From: an uncultured Tessaracoccus sp.
Lineage (GTDB): Bacteria > Actinomycetota > Actinomycetes > Propionibacteriales > Propionibacteriaceae
Assembly: GCF_947286155.1 (NCBI RefSeq)
Contig: NZ_CAMYPD010000014.1
Location: forward strand, 1 to 55,679
Reading direction: 5' to 3'
DNA length: 55,679 bases
Part shown: one piece after another, positions 7,939-18,113 of the stretch
How positions within the stretch are numbered: the first letter of the stretch is position 1
Layout of the letters: every line of letters begins with the position of its first letter
Made by a program: the position numbers and the translations under genes
The notes under the pieces: generated by a model
The model's database searches: none
The model's input: the letters and a program-made list of their open reading frames with translations, nothing else
What the model was told of the DNA's origin: nothing

Positions 7939-8019
7939 GCCGGTAGCGAGGAGCACCGGCGAAGAAGGGGGCCGGTGGTCGGCCCACCCGTAGGCCCTCG
8001 TCGCACTAGAGTGAATCCC

Positions 8020-8556
8020 ATGCAGGAACGGTTTTCGGTGCACCTCACGCCGATCCCCACGTCGTCGCGGGTGGCGCGCCAACGCCGCACGTTGCGGTGG
8101 CGCTGGCTGACGTTCGCCATCTCGACGGTGATTCTCGCGGTGATCCTGATCTGGTTCCGCCCCGACTGGCCGACGCCCTGGATCGTCCTCGGCGCCGTGC
8201 TGTGGGTGGGCAGCTCCGTGTTTTGGCTCGTGGTGAGCCTCGTCAGCCTCAGCAACGCGAAGAAAGACCTGACGCGCATCCCCGACGGCGTCGCCTTCCA
8301 CATCGACCCGGAGGGGTTGTCCTTCGTGTGGCCGAAACGAGTGGCGGTGCCGTGGTCCAAGATTGAGCGTCTCCCCGTCGTTGGAGGCTCGGGAGGTGCG
8401 GGGCCCAGGATCGCCGTCGACGCCGACGGCCAGCGCGCGGTGGAAGTGCCGCTCAGTTTCCTCGACGCGAGCCCGGCGGTGCTGGATTCAATGATTACCG
8501 CCTGCTCGCTCGGCGAGCACCACCTCGACGCAGCCAAACTCGAACGTACTGCGTGA
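8020..8556 (+). CDS. Two-TM membrane protein, YcxB-like C-terminal domain
   Basis: The 178-residue protein has two adjacent membrane segments (about residues 32-50 and 55-78, WLTFAISTVILAVILIWF and IVLGAVLWVGSSVFWLVVSLVSL). A cytosolic C-terminal domain (FHIDPEGLSFVWPKRVAVPWSKIERL...) resembles YcxB-like/PH-like folds. The function is unknown. The ATG at 8020 follows TAGAGT by seven bases, pointing to a leaderless start; an upstream GTG would add 15 poorly supported residues. It precedes the aldolase gene by 79 bases. Confidence 0.7.
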   Translation: MQERFSVHLTPIPTSSRVARQRRTLRWRWLTFAISTVILAVILIWFRPDWPTPWIVLGAVLWVGSSVFWLVVSLVSLSNAKKDLTRIPDGVAFHIDPEGLSFVWPKRVAVPWSKIERLPVVGGSGGAGPRIAVDADGQRAVEVPLSFLDASPAVLDSMITACSLGEHHLDAAKLERTA

Positions 8557-8635
8557 GCCCACCCTGTCGCTGCCTTTCGCCGGGCGATAAGCTGGGGGAT
8601 GACACAGTCGGCTAGTTCTAGGAAAAGAGGCCCCC

Positions 8636-9658
<1,023 letters not shown>

Positions 9659-9680
9659 CGTAACTCTCCCTCCACCCGAC

Positions 9681-9709
9681 GGGGCATCCTCTCCTCGAGA
9701 GGGTGCCCC
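9681..9709 (+). terminator. Hairpin after the aldolase gene
   Basis: GGGGCATCCTCTC and GAGAGGGTGCCCC form a 13-bp stem with one G-U pair around a three-base loop. It is followed by a T-rich GGTTTGGT. This is a likely intrinsic terminator. Confidence 0.7.
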
Positions 9710-9775
9710 GGTTTGGTGCTTCGTCGCTGCGGTGCCGGTCACCGTCGCTGCGCGGGGGAACGACACCCCACGTAC

Positions 9776-9814
9776 TGTGTAATTTGGTGCGGAAAACCGC
9801 AACAAATTTCACAC
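9776..9814. promoter_or_regulatory. Nested palindrome upstream of the nifJ operon
   Basis: The inner TGCGG-AAAA-CCGCA (9788-9801) is perfect. The flanks TGTGTAATTT and AAATTTCACAC extend the dyad to almost 40 bases, about 80 bases before the first gene. It could be an operator for a redox regulator or a leader hairpin. It does not match the Rex, FNR or IdeR consensus closely. Confidence 0.45.
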
Positions 9815-9895
9815 TGTCGGAAAATGGTGGTCGCTTCGTTCATAGGCGGGTCGAGGGTCTACAGTGGCTGCTACATGGCGTCGTAGGAGGCACTG

Positions 9896-11533
9896 ATGGA
9901 GAACCGCCGTAAGGACATGACGATCCTTCCCGATCTTGCATCGTCGCGAGGACGGGTTGGGCCGGTGCGAGACCGCCGACCGGTCTACCAAGACTTGCTG
10001 CCACCGTGCAACGCCGCATGCCCGGCGGGGGAGAACATTCAGGAATACCTGCAGCTCGTGAAGGCGGGCAAGGTGAAGGAAGCCTGGCAACAGCTCGTCC
10101 AGGACAACCCGTTCCCCGCCATCCACGGCCGCGTCTGCTACCACCCCTGCGAGGTGTCCTGTAACCGCGGCGACCTCGACACTGCCGTCTCCATCCGCTC
10201 CGTCGAACGCCACCTCGGCGATCTCGCCATCGCTGAGGGTTGGGAATTCCCGACGCCGACCCGCCGCTCTGGGCGTCGCGTCATGGTGGTGGGCTCCGGG
10301 CCGTCGGGGCTCTCTGCCGCGTACCACCTCACCCGGCTGGGCCACGAGGTCGAGATTTTCGACGCCGGCGACAAGCCCGGCGGCATGATGCGCTACGGCA
10401 TTCCCGAGTACCGCTTGCCGCGCGACGTGCTCGACGCGGAGCTCGACCGCCTCATCAAGTTCGGCGTCACCATTCACCAAAACAGCCCGGTGAAAGACCT
10501 CCTCGCCACGCAGAAGGAGGGCAACTTCGACGCTGTCTTCGTCGCCGTCGGCGCCCACATCTCCAAGCGCGTCGACATTCCGAGCATGGATGCCTCCAAG
10601 ATGGTCGACGCCGTCAGCTTCCTGCGCGACGTGGCCTCGGGCGAGCGCCCGGTGATCGGCCGTCGCGTAGCCATCTACGGCGGCGGCAACACCGCCATGG
10701 ACGCCGCCCGCGTCGCTCGTCGCCTCGGCGCGGAGGAGTCCGTCGTCGTGTACCGGCGCACCCAGGAGCAGATGCCGGCGCACGAAGAGGAGCGCCTGGA
10801 CGCCGAACGCGAGGGCGTCAAGATGAACTGGCTGCGCACCATCAAGGAGATGGGCTCTGAGGCTGTCACCGTCGAGATCATGGAACTCGACGAGAACGGC
10901 CAGGCCGTCGGTACTGGTAAGTACGAGACGTTGGAAGCCGACACCGTGATCCTCGCGCTCGGCCAGCGCGCCGACACCGCGTTCCTGCACGACATTCCCG
11001 GCATGGCCTTCCACGACGATGTCGTCGACGTCGACCCGGACACGCTCATGACCGCCGTGCCCGGCATTTTCGCTGGCGGCGACATGGTGCCCTCCGACCG
11101 CACCGTCACCATCGGCACCGGCCACGGCAAGCGCGCCGCCAAGCGCATCGACGCCTGGCTCAACATGGAGGTGCACGACCCGGCGCCCAAGCACCCCATA
11201 GTCCACCTCGATTCCATGAACCTGTGGTACTTCGGCGGGCACGAGCGTCGCGCCCAGCAAGAAGCCGACGCCGCCGAGCGCGTCGCGGATTTCCAGGAAG
11301 TGGTGCAGTCGCTGACCGCGGAGGAAGCCCGGTTCGAGGCTCAGCGCTGCTTGAGCTGCGGCAACTGTTTCGAGTGCGACGGCTGCTATGGAGCCTGCCC
11401 TGAAGATGCGGTGATCAAGCTCGGACCAGGCAACCGATACCGCTTTGACTACGAGCGATGCACCGGATGCGCCACCTGTTACGAACAGTGCCCCGTGCAC
11501 GCGATCGAGATGATCCCGGAAGGTAGCAACTGA
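9896..11533 (+). CDS. GltD-like NAD(P)H:ferredoxin-type flavoprotein with 4Fe-4S domains
   Basis: The 545-residue protein resembles the glutamate synthase small subunit. An N-terminal Fe-S domain (CNAACPAGENIQEYL, CYHPCEVSCNRG) is followed by a first Rossmann site (VMVVGSGPSGLSAAYHL) and a second (VAIYGGGNTAMDAARVA). The C-terminus adds a two-cluster ferredoxin domain (CLSCGNCFECDGCYGACP and CTGCATCYEQCP). No GltB partner is present; it overlaps nifJ by one base (TGATG), so it probably moves electrons between pyruvate-derived ferredoxin and NAD(P). The ATG at 9896 has a GGAGG site. An NfnB-like electron-transfer role is inference. Confidence 0.88.
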   Translation: MENRRKDMTILPDLASSRGRVGPVRDRRPVYQDLLPPCNAACPAGENIQEYLQLVKAGKVKEAWQQLVQDNPFPAIHGRVCYHPCEVSCNRGDLDTAVSIRSVERHLGDLAIAEGWEFPTPTRRSGRRVMVVGSGPSGLSAAYHLTRLGHEVEIFDAGDKPGGMMRYGIPEYRLPRDVLDAELDRLIKFGVTIHQNSPVKDLLATQKEGNFDAVFVAVGAHISKRVDIPSMDASKMVDAVSFLRDVASGERPVIGRRVAIYGGGNTAMDAARVARRLGAEESVVVYRRTQEQMPAHEEERLDAEREGVKMNWLRTIKEMGSEAVTVEIMELDENGQAVGTGKYETLEADTVILALGQRADTAFLHDIPGMAFHDDVVDVDPDTLMTAVPGIFAGGDMVPSDRTVTIGTGHGKRAAKRIDAWLNMEVHDPAPKHPIVHLDSMNLWYFGGHERRAQQEADAAERVADFQEVVQSLTAEEARFEAQRCLSCGNCFECDGCYGACPEDAVIKLGPGNRYRFDYERCTGCATCYEQCPVHAIEMIPEGSN

Positions 11534-14500
11534 TGACCAAGGCAATCATCGACGGCAATGAGGCGGCGGCCGACGTCGCCTATCGGCTGAGCGAACTGTG
11601 CTCCATCTACCCCATCACGCCGTCGTCAACGATGGCGGAGCTCGCTGACGAGTGGTCAGCGAGCAACCGCAAGAACGTCTACGGCACCGTCCCGACGGTG
11701 ATCGAGATGCAGTCGGAAGGCGGCGCCGCCGGCACGATGCACGGCGCTCTCCAGGGCGGTGCGCTCTCGACGACGTTCACGGCCTCGCAGGGCCTGTTGC
11801 TGATGATCCCGAACATGTACCGCATCGCGGGCGAGCTCACGTCGACGGTGTTCCACGTCGCCGCGCGCTCCCTGGCCACGCAGGGCCTCAGCATCTTCGG
11901 TGATCACCAGGACGTCATGGCCGTGCGCCAAACCGGCGTCGCCATGCTGAGCTCCGCAAGTGTGCAGGAGGCGCATGACATGGCCGCCATCGCGCACCGC
12001 GCCACGCTCGAGGCGCGGGTGCCGTTCGTGCATTTCTTCGACGGGTTCCGCACCTCGCACGAGCTCAACACGCTCACCAAGATCTCCGACGACGAGCTGC
12101 GCGCCTTCGTGCCTAACGAGCTCGTACTGGAGCACCGCAAGCGCGCTCTCAGCCCGGCGCATCCGTTCATCCGAGGCACCGCGCAGAACCCAGATACGTA
12201 TTTCCAGTCGCGCGAAACCGCGAACCCGTTCTACAACGCGGTGCCCGGCATTGTGCAGGCCACCATGGACGAACTGGCAGGCGTCACCGGACGCCAATAC
12301 CACCTCGTCGAATACCACGGCGCTGACGACGCAGAACGCGTGGTCGTCGTGGTGGGCTCCGGCTACGAAACCCTCCTACCCGTGGTTGACCACCTCAACG
12401 CCAACGGCGAAAAGGTGGGCGTGGTGTTCGTCCGCCTCTACCGCCCATTCCCCGTCGAACAGCTGCTCGACGCCATCCCCGCCACCGTGCGCAAGGTCGC
12501 CGTGCTCGACCGCACGAAGGAGCCCGGCGCCGCCGGCGAGCCGCTCTTCCTCGACGTGTCGTCGGCGCTGGCGGAATCCGTCGCGGGCGGCCAGCGTGAG
12601 GTGCTGCCGCGCATCATCGGCGGCCGCTACGGCCTGTCCAGCAAGGAGTTCACGCCCGCCATGGCGAAGGCATGCTTCGACGAGCTGGCCAAGGATGAGC
12701 CGAAGCCGCGGTTCACCGTCGGTATCAACGACGACGTCACCCACCTCTCGCTGGAGTACGACTCGTCGTTCGACCTCTCCGACCCCGACACGCTCGCCGC
12801 CGTCTTTTACGGCATGGGCTCCGACGGCACCGTCGGCGCGAACAAGAACACCATCAAGATTCTCGGGCACCGCGACAACACCTTCGCTCAGGGCTACTTC
12901 GTCTACGACTCGAAGAAGTCCGGCTCGCGCACCGTCTCGCACCTCAGGTTCGGCCCCAACCCCATCCAGGCGCCGTACCTCGTCGGGCAGGCCGGCTTCA
13001 TCGGCTGTCACCACTGGTCGATCCTGGAGCGCGTCGACGTGCTGCAATTCGCCAAGCCAGGCGCCACGTTCCTCATTAATTCGCCCCACGGCGACGCCAC
13101 CTGGGACCATCTCCCGGAGCCGGTGCAGGAGCGCATCAAGGAGCTCGGCCTCAAGGTGTACGCCATCGACGCGGGCACCGTCGCGCGTAGCGTCGGGCTC
13201 GGGTCGCGCACGAACACCATCTTGCAGACCTGTTTCTTTGCGATCTCCGGCGTGCTGCCGCGCGACGAGGCCATCAAGGCCATCAAAGACTCCATCACTA
13301 AGACGTACATGCGTAAATCCGCCGAGATCGTGCGCAAGAACCACGTCGCGGTGGACGCGTCGCTCGAGCACATGTTCGAGGTGACGCCGGGTGACGCGTC
13401 CGGGCACAGCATGCTCGCGCCGGTGCCCGACGACGCGCCCGAGTTCGTGCGCACCGTCACCGCCGAAATGCTTGCCGACCGGGGCGAACGCCTTCCCGTC
13501 TCCGCGCTGCCCGTCGACGGCTCGTATCCGTCGGGCACGACGAAGTACGAGAAGCGCAACATCTCCGACATCATCGCGGTATGGGACAACGAGGCGTGCA
13601 TCCAGTGCGGCAACTGCGCGTTCGTGTGCCCGCACGCGGTGCTCCGCGCGAAGTCGTACCCCAGCGAGGCTGCCGAGGGGGCACCCGACGGGTTCCTCAC
13701 CGCCCCGCTGAACGCCGCCGGTTTGCCGGACACGAACTACACCCTCCAGGTGTACGCCGAGGACTGCACCGGCTGCGGGCTGTGCGTCGAGGCGTGCCCA
13801 GTGAAACCGATCGACCAGCCACACCGTCGCGCCATCAACCTCGAACCCAAGCTCGACCGCACCGCGGAGCGCGAGGCGGTGAAGTTCTTCGAGCAGATCC
13901 CCATGAACGCCCGGGAGCGCGTCGACTTCGGCACCGTGCGCGGCACCCAGTTCCTGGAGCCGCTGTTCGAGTTCTCTGGCGCCTGCTCGGGCTGCGGCGA
14001 GACGCCGTACCTGAAGCTCATGACCCAGCTGTTCGGCGACCGCCTCATGGTGGCTAACGCCACCGGCTGCTCGTCCATCTACGGCGGTAACCTGCCGACC
14101 ACGCCGTGGGCGAAGAACGCTCATGGGCGCGGCCCGGCTTGGTCGAACTCGCTGTTCGAGGACAACGCCGAGTTCGGACTCGGCATGCGGCTAGCCGCCG
14201 ACGTGCACGCCAACCTGGCGCGCACACGCCTGGAGGAGCTGCGACCCGAGATCGGCGACGACGAACTCGTCGACGCGATCCTCGCCAACGAGCAGCTCGA
14301 CAGCTCTGATCTGGTGGCCCAGCGCGAGCGGGTGGAGCGCCTGATGGACATCCTCGTCGACCTGGATGGGCCCGAAGCGCGCGACCTGCTGAGCGTCGCC
14401 GATCACCTGCTGCGGCGTTCCGTGTGGATCGTCGGCGGCGACGGGTGGGCCTACGACATCGGCTCCGGCGGCCTCGACCACGTGCTCGCCTCCGGGCGCA

Positions 14501-15096
14501 ACATCAACGTGCTCGTGCTGGACACGGAGGTGTACTCGAACACCGGCGGACAGGCATCCAAGTCGACGCCGCTCGGTGCCATCGCGAAGTTTGCCTCCGG
14601 TGGCAAGACCACCTACAAGAAGGACCTCGCGCTACAGGCAACCGCCTACGGCACGGTGTACGTCGCGAGGGTGGCGCTGGGTGCCGACCCGCAGCAAACA
14701 CTCAAGGCGTTCCGCGAGGCGGAGGCCTACGACGGGCCCAGCCTCATCATCGCGTACAGCCACTGCATCGCCCACGGCTACGACCTGCGCAACGGGCTCG
14801 ACCAGCAGTACAAGGCCGTGAACTCCGGCCACTGGCCGCTCATGCGTTACAACCCGGTGATTCGCGACCAGGGCGGCAACCCGTTCTTGCTCGATTCGCC
14901 GCGCCCGCGCGTGACGCTGGAGGACTACCAGTCTCGGGAAATCCGGTTCAAGGCGCTGAAGGTGGCCCGTCCCGAGGAGGCCGAGCGCCTGCTGGAACTC
15001 GCCCAGGCGCACGTGGATCGTCGGTGGAGAGAATACGAACAGCTAGCCGAGGCGCAGTCTGAAGACTTCGCAGAAGACACGAGGGAACGCTCATGA
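11533..15096 (+). CDS. Pyruvate:ferredoxin (flavodoxin) oxidoreductase
   Basis: This single-chain enzyme of 1187 residues oxidises pyruvate with CoA to acetyl-CoA, CO2 and reduced ferredoxin, using thiamine diphosphate. The family's domain order is visible. An N-terminal TPP-pyrimidine domain (YPITPSSTMAELADEW) is followed by the gamma domain (GMGSDGTVGANKNTIKIL). Two 4Fe-4S clusters follow (CIQCGNCAFVCPHAV, CTGCGLCVEACPVKP). The C-terminal TPP-pyrophosphate domain has ATGCSSIYGGNLPTTPW and GGDGWAYDIGSGGLDHV, and the usual late cysteine is present in the FSGACSGCGE motif. It overlaps the neighbouring genes at both ends and so is translationally coupled. Oxygen-sensitive enzymes of this kind suggest anaerobic or microaerobic growth. 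Confidence 0.97.
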   Translation: MTKAIIDGNEAAADVAYRLSELCSIYPITPSSTMAELADEWSASNRKNVYGTVPTVIEMQSEGGAAGTMHGALQGGALSTTFTASQGLLLMIPNMYRIAGELTSTVFHVAARSLATQGLSIFGDHQDVMAVRQTGVAMLSSASVQEAHDMAAIAHRATLEARVPFVHFFDGFRTSHELNTLTKISDDELRAFVPNELVLEHRKRALSPAHPFIRGTAQNPDTYFQSRETANPFYNAVPGIVQATMDELAGVTGRQYHLVEYHGADDAERVVVVVGSGYETLLPVVDHLNANGEKVGVVFVRLYRPFPVEQLLDAIPATVRKVAVLDRTKEPGAAGEPLFLDVSSALAESVAGGQREVLPRIIGGRYGLSSKEFTPAMAKACFDELAKDEPKPRFTVGINDDVTHLSLEYDSSFDLSDPDTLAAVFYGMGSDGTVGANKNTIKILGHRDNTFAQGYFVYDSKKSGSRTVSHLRFGPNPIQAPYLVGQAGFIGCHHWSILERVDVLQFAKPGATFLINSPHGDATWDHLPEPVQERIKELGLKVYAIDAGTVARSVGLGSRTNTILQTCFFAISGVLPRDEAIKAIKDSITKTYMRKSAEIVRKNHVAVDASLEHMFEVTPGDASGHSMLAPVPDDAPEFVRTVTAEMLADRGERLPVSALPVDGSYPSGTTKYEKRNISDIIAVWDNEACIQCGNCAFVCPHAVLRAKSYPSEAAEGAPDGFLTAPLNAAGLPDTNYTLQVYAEDCTGCGLCVEACPVKPIDQPHRRAINLEPKLDRTAEREAVKFFEQIPMNARERVDFGTVRGTQFLEPLFEFSGACSGCGETPYLKLMTQLFGDRLMVANATGCSSIYGGNLPTTPWAKNAHGRGPAWSNSLFEDNAEFGLGMRLAADVHANLARTRLEELRPEIGDDELVDAILANEQLDSSDLVAQRERVERLMDILVDLDGPEARDLLSVADHLLRRSVWIVGGDGWAYDIGSGGLDHVLASGRNINVLVLDTEVYSNTGGQASKSTPLGAIAKFASGGKTTYKKDLALQATAYGTVYVARVALGADPQQTLKAFREAEAYDGPSLIIAYSHCIAHGYDLRNGLDQQYKAVNSGHWPLMRYNPVIRDQGGNPFLLDSPRPRVTLEDYQSREIRFKALKVARPEEAERLLELAQAHVDRRWREYEQLAEAQSEDFAEDTRERS

Positions 15097-16103
15097 ATCT
15101 CGAAACCAACTACATGGGGCTGAAGCTCCGCAACCCGGTGGTGGCCTCTGCGGGGCCGCTGAGCCAGACCGTCGACGGTATCCGCGAACTCGGCGACGGG
15201 GGCGTTGGCGCCGTCGTCGTGTACTCCCTGTTCGAGGAGCAGCTGCGCCGCGAGGCCGAGCGTGTGACCGCCGAAGCCGAGGAATTCGACGACATGTTTG
15301 GCGAAGCCACGTCGTTCTTCCCGTCGATGGTGGTGGAGGAGTTCGACCCTTCCCGCAAGTACCTGGAGCTGATCGAGGGCGCGGCGAAGGCGTCGGAGGT
15401 GCCGGTGATCGCGTCGCTGAACGGCTCGTCGGTGGGCGCCTGGACGCAGACCGCGAAGCGGCTGGAAGACGCAGGGGCCTCGGCGCTGGAGCTGAACATC
15501 TACCTGGTTCCGGGAGATCTCACCGCAACCGGCGCGCAAGTGGAGGAGCGGCACCTGGAGATCGTCGCTGCGGTCAAGGAAACGCTGAACATCCCCGTCG
15601 CGGTGAAGCTCAGCCCGTACTTCTCATCGGTGGGCAATATGTGCGTGCGCCTCGACGAGGCGGGTGCCGATGGCCTGGTGCTGTTCAACCGCTTCCTGCA
15701 GCCGGATATCGATATCGAGCGGATGGAGGTGACGTCGGGGATTAGCTTGTCGCAGCCGGGCGAGGCGAAGCTGCCGAGGACGTGGATTGCCATTCTGCGC
15801 GACAAGGTGAAGGCATCGCTCGCCGCCACCACGGGTGTCGAGAAAGCTGAGGATGTGGTGAAGTACATCCTGGCGGGTGCTGACGTGGTGATGACGACGT
15901 CGGCACTCGTGCGTCATGGTGCGGGGTATGCGGCCACGCTTGTTGCCGGGCTGGAATCGTGGCTCGGTGCGCACTCGCTCACCCTCAAGCAGGCGCGCGG
16001 CATGATGGCCGTGCCTGCTGACGTCGATGCCGCGCGGTACGAGCGTGCCGGATACGTGAGCGCGTTGGAGCAGGTGAAGTCCACCTACGGCTCGCTCGCG
16101 TAG
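15093..16103 (+). CDS. Dihydroorotate dehydrogenase-like FMN protein
   Basis: The 336-residue TIM-barrel flavoprotein matches the dihydroorotate dehydrogenase-like family. It starts LETNYMGLKLRNPVVASAGPLS and has ELNIYLVPGD and PVAVKLSPYFSSVGNM. It overlaps nifJ by four bases (ATGA). No other pyrimidine genes are adjacent, and such proteins often accompany nifJ without a proven pyrimidine role. It may take electrons to or from the ferredoxin/flavoprotein pair. A role as the cell's true PyrD is possible; the next gene downstream is a uracil permease. Confidence 0.85.
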   Translation: MNLETNYMGLKLRNPVVASAGPLSQTVDGIRELGDGGVGAVVVYSLFEEQLRREAERVTAEAEEFDDMFGEATSFFPSMVVEEFDPSRKYLELIEGAAKASEVPVIASLNGSSVGAWTQTAKRLEDAGASALELNIYLVPGDLTATGAQVEERHLEIVAAVKETLNIPVAVKLSPYFSSVGNMCVRLDEAGADGLVLFNRFLQPDIDIERMEVTSGISLSQPGEAKLPRTWIAILRDKVKASLAATTGVEKAEDVVKYILAGADVVMTTSALVRHGAGYAATLVAGLESWLGAHSLTLKQARGMMAVPADVDAARYERAGYVSALEQVKSTYGSLA

Positions 16104-16119
16104 CGATTTGTCCCTGAAT

Positions 16120-16202
16120 GACCGTTATCCTCCACGCCTGACAGATTTCTCCGGAAACGGCGGTTTGCAAGCTTCTCGTGGAGGATAACGGTCACTTTTT
16201 TG
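16120..16202 (+). terminator. Long-arm hairpin element E2 with T-run
   Basis: Perfect 18-bp arms (16120-16137 and 16178-16195) enclose 40 bases and are followed by CTTTTTT. It should end the nifJ operon. Its loop, read in reverse complement, resembles the loops of the elements at 50440 and 51672 (GCCGTTT-CGG-ATCTG pattern), although the arms are unrelated. Confidence 0.75.
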
Positions 16203-16283
16203 TGGGTCCCCGCCGTGTCGCGATTCGCGTCGCGGGCCGGCGGCGTCTACACTTTCCCCCGGTCTACAAGCCGAGGAGGGCAT

Positions 16284-17627
16284 ATGGCAGGTTTTGGCTG
16301 GCGCTTACATGGGGACGGGCGGCATATCAGTACTGGAGAGGTGGTGCAGCCTGACGAGCGTCTCGCCTGGCCGCAGACCATCGGCATCGGCGCGCAGCAT
16401 GTGGTTGCGATGTTCGGTGCAACGTTCCTTGTTCCACTCATCACAGGATTCAACCCGGCGACGACGCTGTTCTTCACCGGTATCGGAACGATCCTGTTCA
16501 TTCTCATCACCGCAGGGCGACTGCCGAGCTACCTCGGGTCATCATTCGCGCTGCTCGCGCCCATCGGGGCGGTGACGGGCTACGTCGCTGAACCTGGCGC
16601 GGTGCTCGACCCACACAAGGCCGCGCTTGCGCAAGGCGGCATCATCGCGACTGGTGCGGCGCTGGCGATCATCGGAGTGATAGTCCATATAGCTGGTGCC
16701 CGGTGGATCGACAAACTGATGCCGCCAGTGGTGACAGGTTCGATCGTTGCACTGATTGGTTTCAACCTCGCACCAGCCGCATGGAACAACGTCAAAATCG
16801 CCCCGGTGACAGCAATAGTCACAATCGGGGCGATTTTGTTTACCACGGTGTTTTTCCGCGGCCTCATCGGCCGACTCTCGATCCTGATCGGGGTGCTCGT
16901 CGGGTATGTGACTGCGGTGATCCGAGGCGAGGTGGACTTCTCCGCGATCTCGCAGGCCGGCTGGGTAGGGCTACCCGAGTTCCACGCGCCAGCGTTCGAC
17001 GTGACGCTGCTCGGCCTGTTCGTGCCGGTGGTGCTGGTGCTCGTCGCGGAGAACATTGGCCACGTGAAGTCGGTGTCCGCGATGACGGGGAAGGACCTCG
17101 ACGACGTCACCGGCCGGGCGCTGTTCGCTGATGGTTTTTCGACGATGCTTGCCGGCTCCGGCGGCGGCTCCGGTACGACCACGTACGCGGAGAACATCGG
17201 CGTGATGGCGGCGACGAAGGTGTACTCGACGGCTGCCTACATCGTCGCGGCGCTGATGGCGATTGCGCTGTCACTGCTGCCGAAGTTCGGGCAGCTCATC
17301 AACACGATTCCTGCGGGTGTGTTGGGCGGCGCGGCTACGGTGCTGTACGGCATGATCGGCATGCTCGGCGTGCGCATCTGGGTGCAGAATCGCGTCAGCT
17401 TCTCCGACCCCGTCAACCTCAACACCGCCGCCGTCGCGATGATCATCGCGATCGCGAACTTCACCTGGACGGCGGGCGAGATGACGTTCGAGGGGATCGC
17501 GCTGGGATCGTTCGCGGCGATCGGCATCTACCACGCGATGCGCGGCATCGCGAAGTGGCGCGGCACCAGGTGGGAGTCCGCGAGCCCCGCGTCCGTGCCT
17601 GCCGGAAGCGAGCTAGAAGACCACTGA
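16284..17627 (+). CDS. Uracil/xanthine permease (NCS2 family, UraA-like)
   Basis: This 447-residue transporter has about 14 membrane segments and imports a nucleobase, probably uracil, by proton symport. NCS2 signatures include ENIGHVKSVSAMTG, the conserved GGSGTTTYAENIGVMAATKV segment and HVVAMFGATFLVPLITGFNP. The ATG at 16284 has a strong GAGGAGG site; an in-frame start at 16200 would add 28 residues with no membrane or conserved character. It is preceded by a TACACT -10-like hexamer. It stands alone after the nifJ operon terminator. Confidence 0.9.
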   Translation: MAGFGWRLHGDGRHISTGEVVQPDERLAWPQTIGIGAQHVVAMFGATFLVPLITGFNPATTLFFTGIGTILFILITAGRLPSYLGSSFALLAPIGAVTGYVAEPGAVLDPHKAALAQGGIIATGAALAIIGVIVHIAGARWIDKLMPPVVTGSIVALIGFNLAPAAWNNVKIAPVTAIVTIGAILFTTVFFRGLIGRLSILIGVLVGYVTAVIRGEVDFSAISQAGWVGLPEFHAPAFDVTLLGLFVPVVLVLVAENIGHVKSVSAMTGKDLDDVTGRALFADGFSTMLAGSGGGSGTTTYAENIGVMAATKVYSTAAYIVAALMAIALSLLPKFGQLINTIPAGVLGGAATVLYGMIGMLGVRIWVQNRVSFSDPVNLNTAAVAMIIAIANFTWTAGEMTFEGIALGSFAAIGIYHAMRGIAKWRGTRWESASPASVPAGSELEDH

Positions 17628-17657
17628 CAACGCAGACGACGGACGGCGCAGAGCTGC

Positions 17658-17734
17658 TGGCGACCCCGATTGGATTCGAACCAACGACACCCGCTTTAGG
17701 AGAGCGGTGCTCTATCCAGCTGAGCTACGAGGTC
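17658..17734 (-). tRNA. tRNA-Arg (anticodon CCU)
   Basis: The minus strand folds into a full cloverleaf. The acceptor is GACCTCG with CGGGGTC (one T-G pair), the D-arm is AGCTC...GAGC, the anticodon stem is CCGCT/AGCGG with loop CTCCTAA, and the T-arm is GTTGG-TTCGAAT-CCAAT. The 3' CCA is encoded. The anticodon CCT reads AGG. Confidence 0.96.
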
Positions 17735-17789
17735 AACGGCTAGACATTCTAGCGTGTTCGACGGGGATGGTTTCGACTCGGCCAGGCCA

Positions 17790-17876
17790 GGTGGTTGAGC
17801 CGCCCGCGCAGCGGGCGTGTCGAAACCCGACAGGGACCGGTGGTTGAGTAGCGCCCGGAGGGCGCGTATCGAAACC
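17790..17876 (+). repeat. Two tandem dispersed repeat copies
   Basis: GGTGGTTGAGCCGCCCGCGC...GTGTCGAAACCC (17790-17827) and GGTGGTTGAGTAGCGCCCGG...GTATCGAAACCC (17839-17876) are two copies of the GGTTGAGTAG/TATCGAAACC repeat in the same orientation. A third, degenerate and inverted copy is at 17976-18012. The 17735-18113 gap has no gene, only these repeats, hairpin E3 and a weak promoter (TAGGAT near 18080). Confidence 0.7.
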
Positions 17877-17881
17877 CAACA

Positions 17882-17970
17882 CCAAAACTTCACAATCCGT
17901 ACGTAGATGAGATGAAGGGCCCGATTTAGGGGTGTTAGATCAATCTGCGTACGGATTTTGAAGTTTTTGG
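17882..17970. repeat. Long-arm hairpin element E3
   Basis: Arms of 22-23 bases (17882-17903 and 17948-17970; one mismatch and one bulge) enclose a 44-base AT-richer loop. It has the same architecture as the elements at 3191, 16120, 21237, 50440 and 51672, but with its own arm sequence. It sits between dispersed repeat copies. Confidence 0.65.
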
Positions 17971-18113
17971 GCGCATCTCGATACGGACCTTCGGTCCTAC
18001 TCGACAGCCGAGGTGCGGCCTACGCGATAGCCGGGTGTGCGGGGCGCCCGCCCGACGCCCGCGACTCAATCGCCCCGGCTAGGATCGAGACGTAGCCGAT
18101 GAAGGGAAGCAAT

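Noticed and set aside
9776..9814. Rex or FNR binding site
   Set aside because: The dyad does not keep the TTGTGAA-N4-TTCACAA or TTGAT-N4-ATCAA spacing, so it was recorded only as an unassigned palindrome.
9809..11545. 578-codon minus-strand frame
   Set aside because: It lies wholly antisense to the GltD-like flavoprotein, which has clear motifs; the minus frame has none.
12376..14124. 582-codon minus-strand frame
   Set aside because: It is antisense to nifJ, and its repetitive V/D/G/H-rich composition shows it is a shadow.
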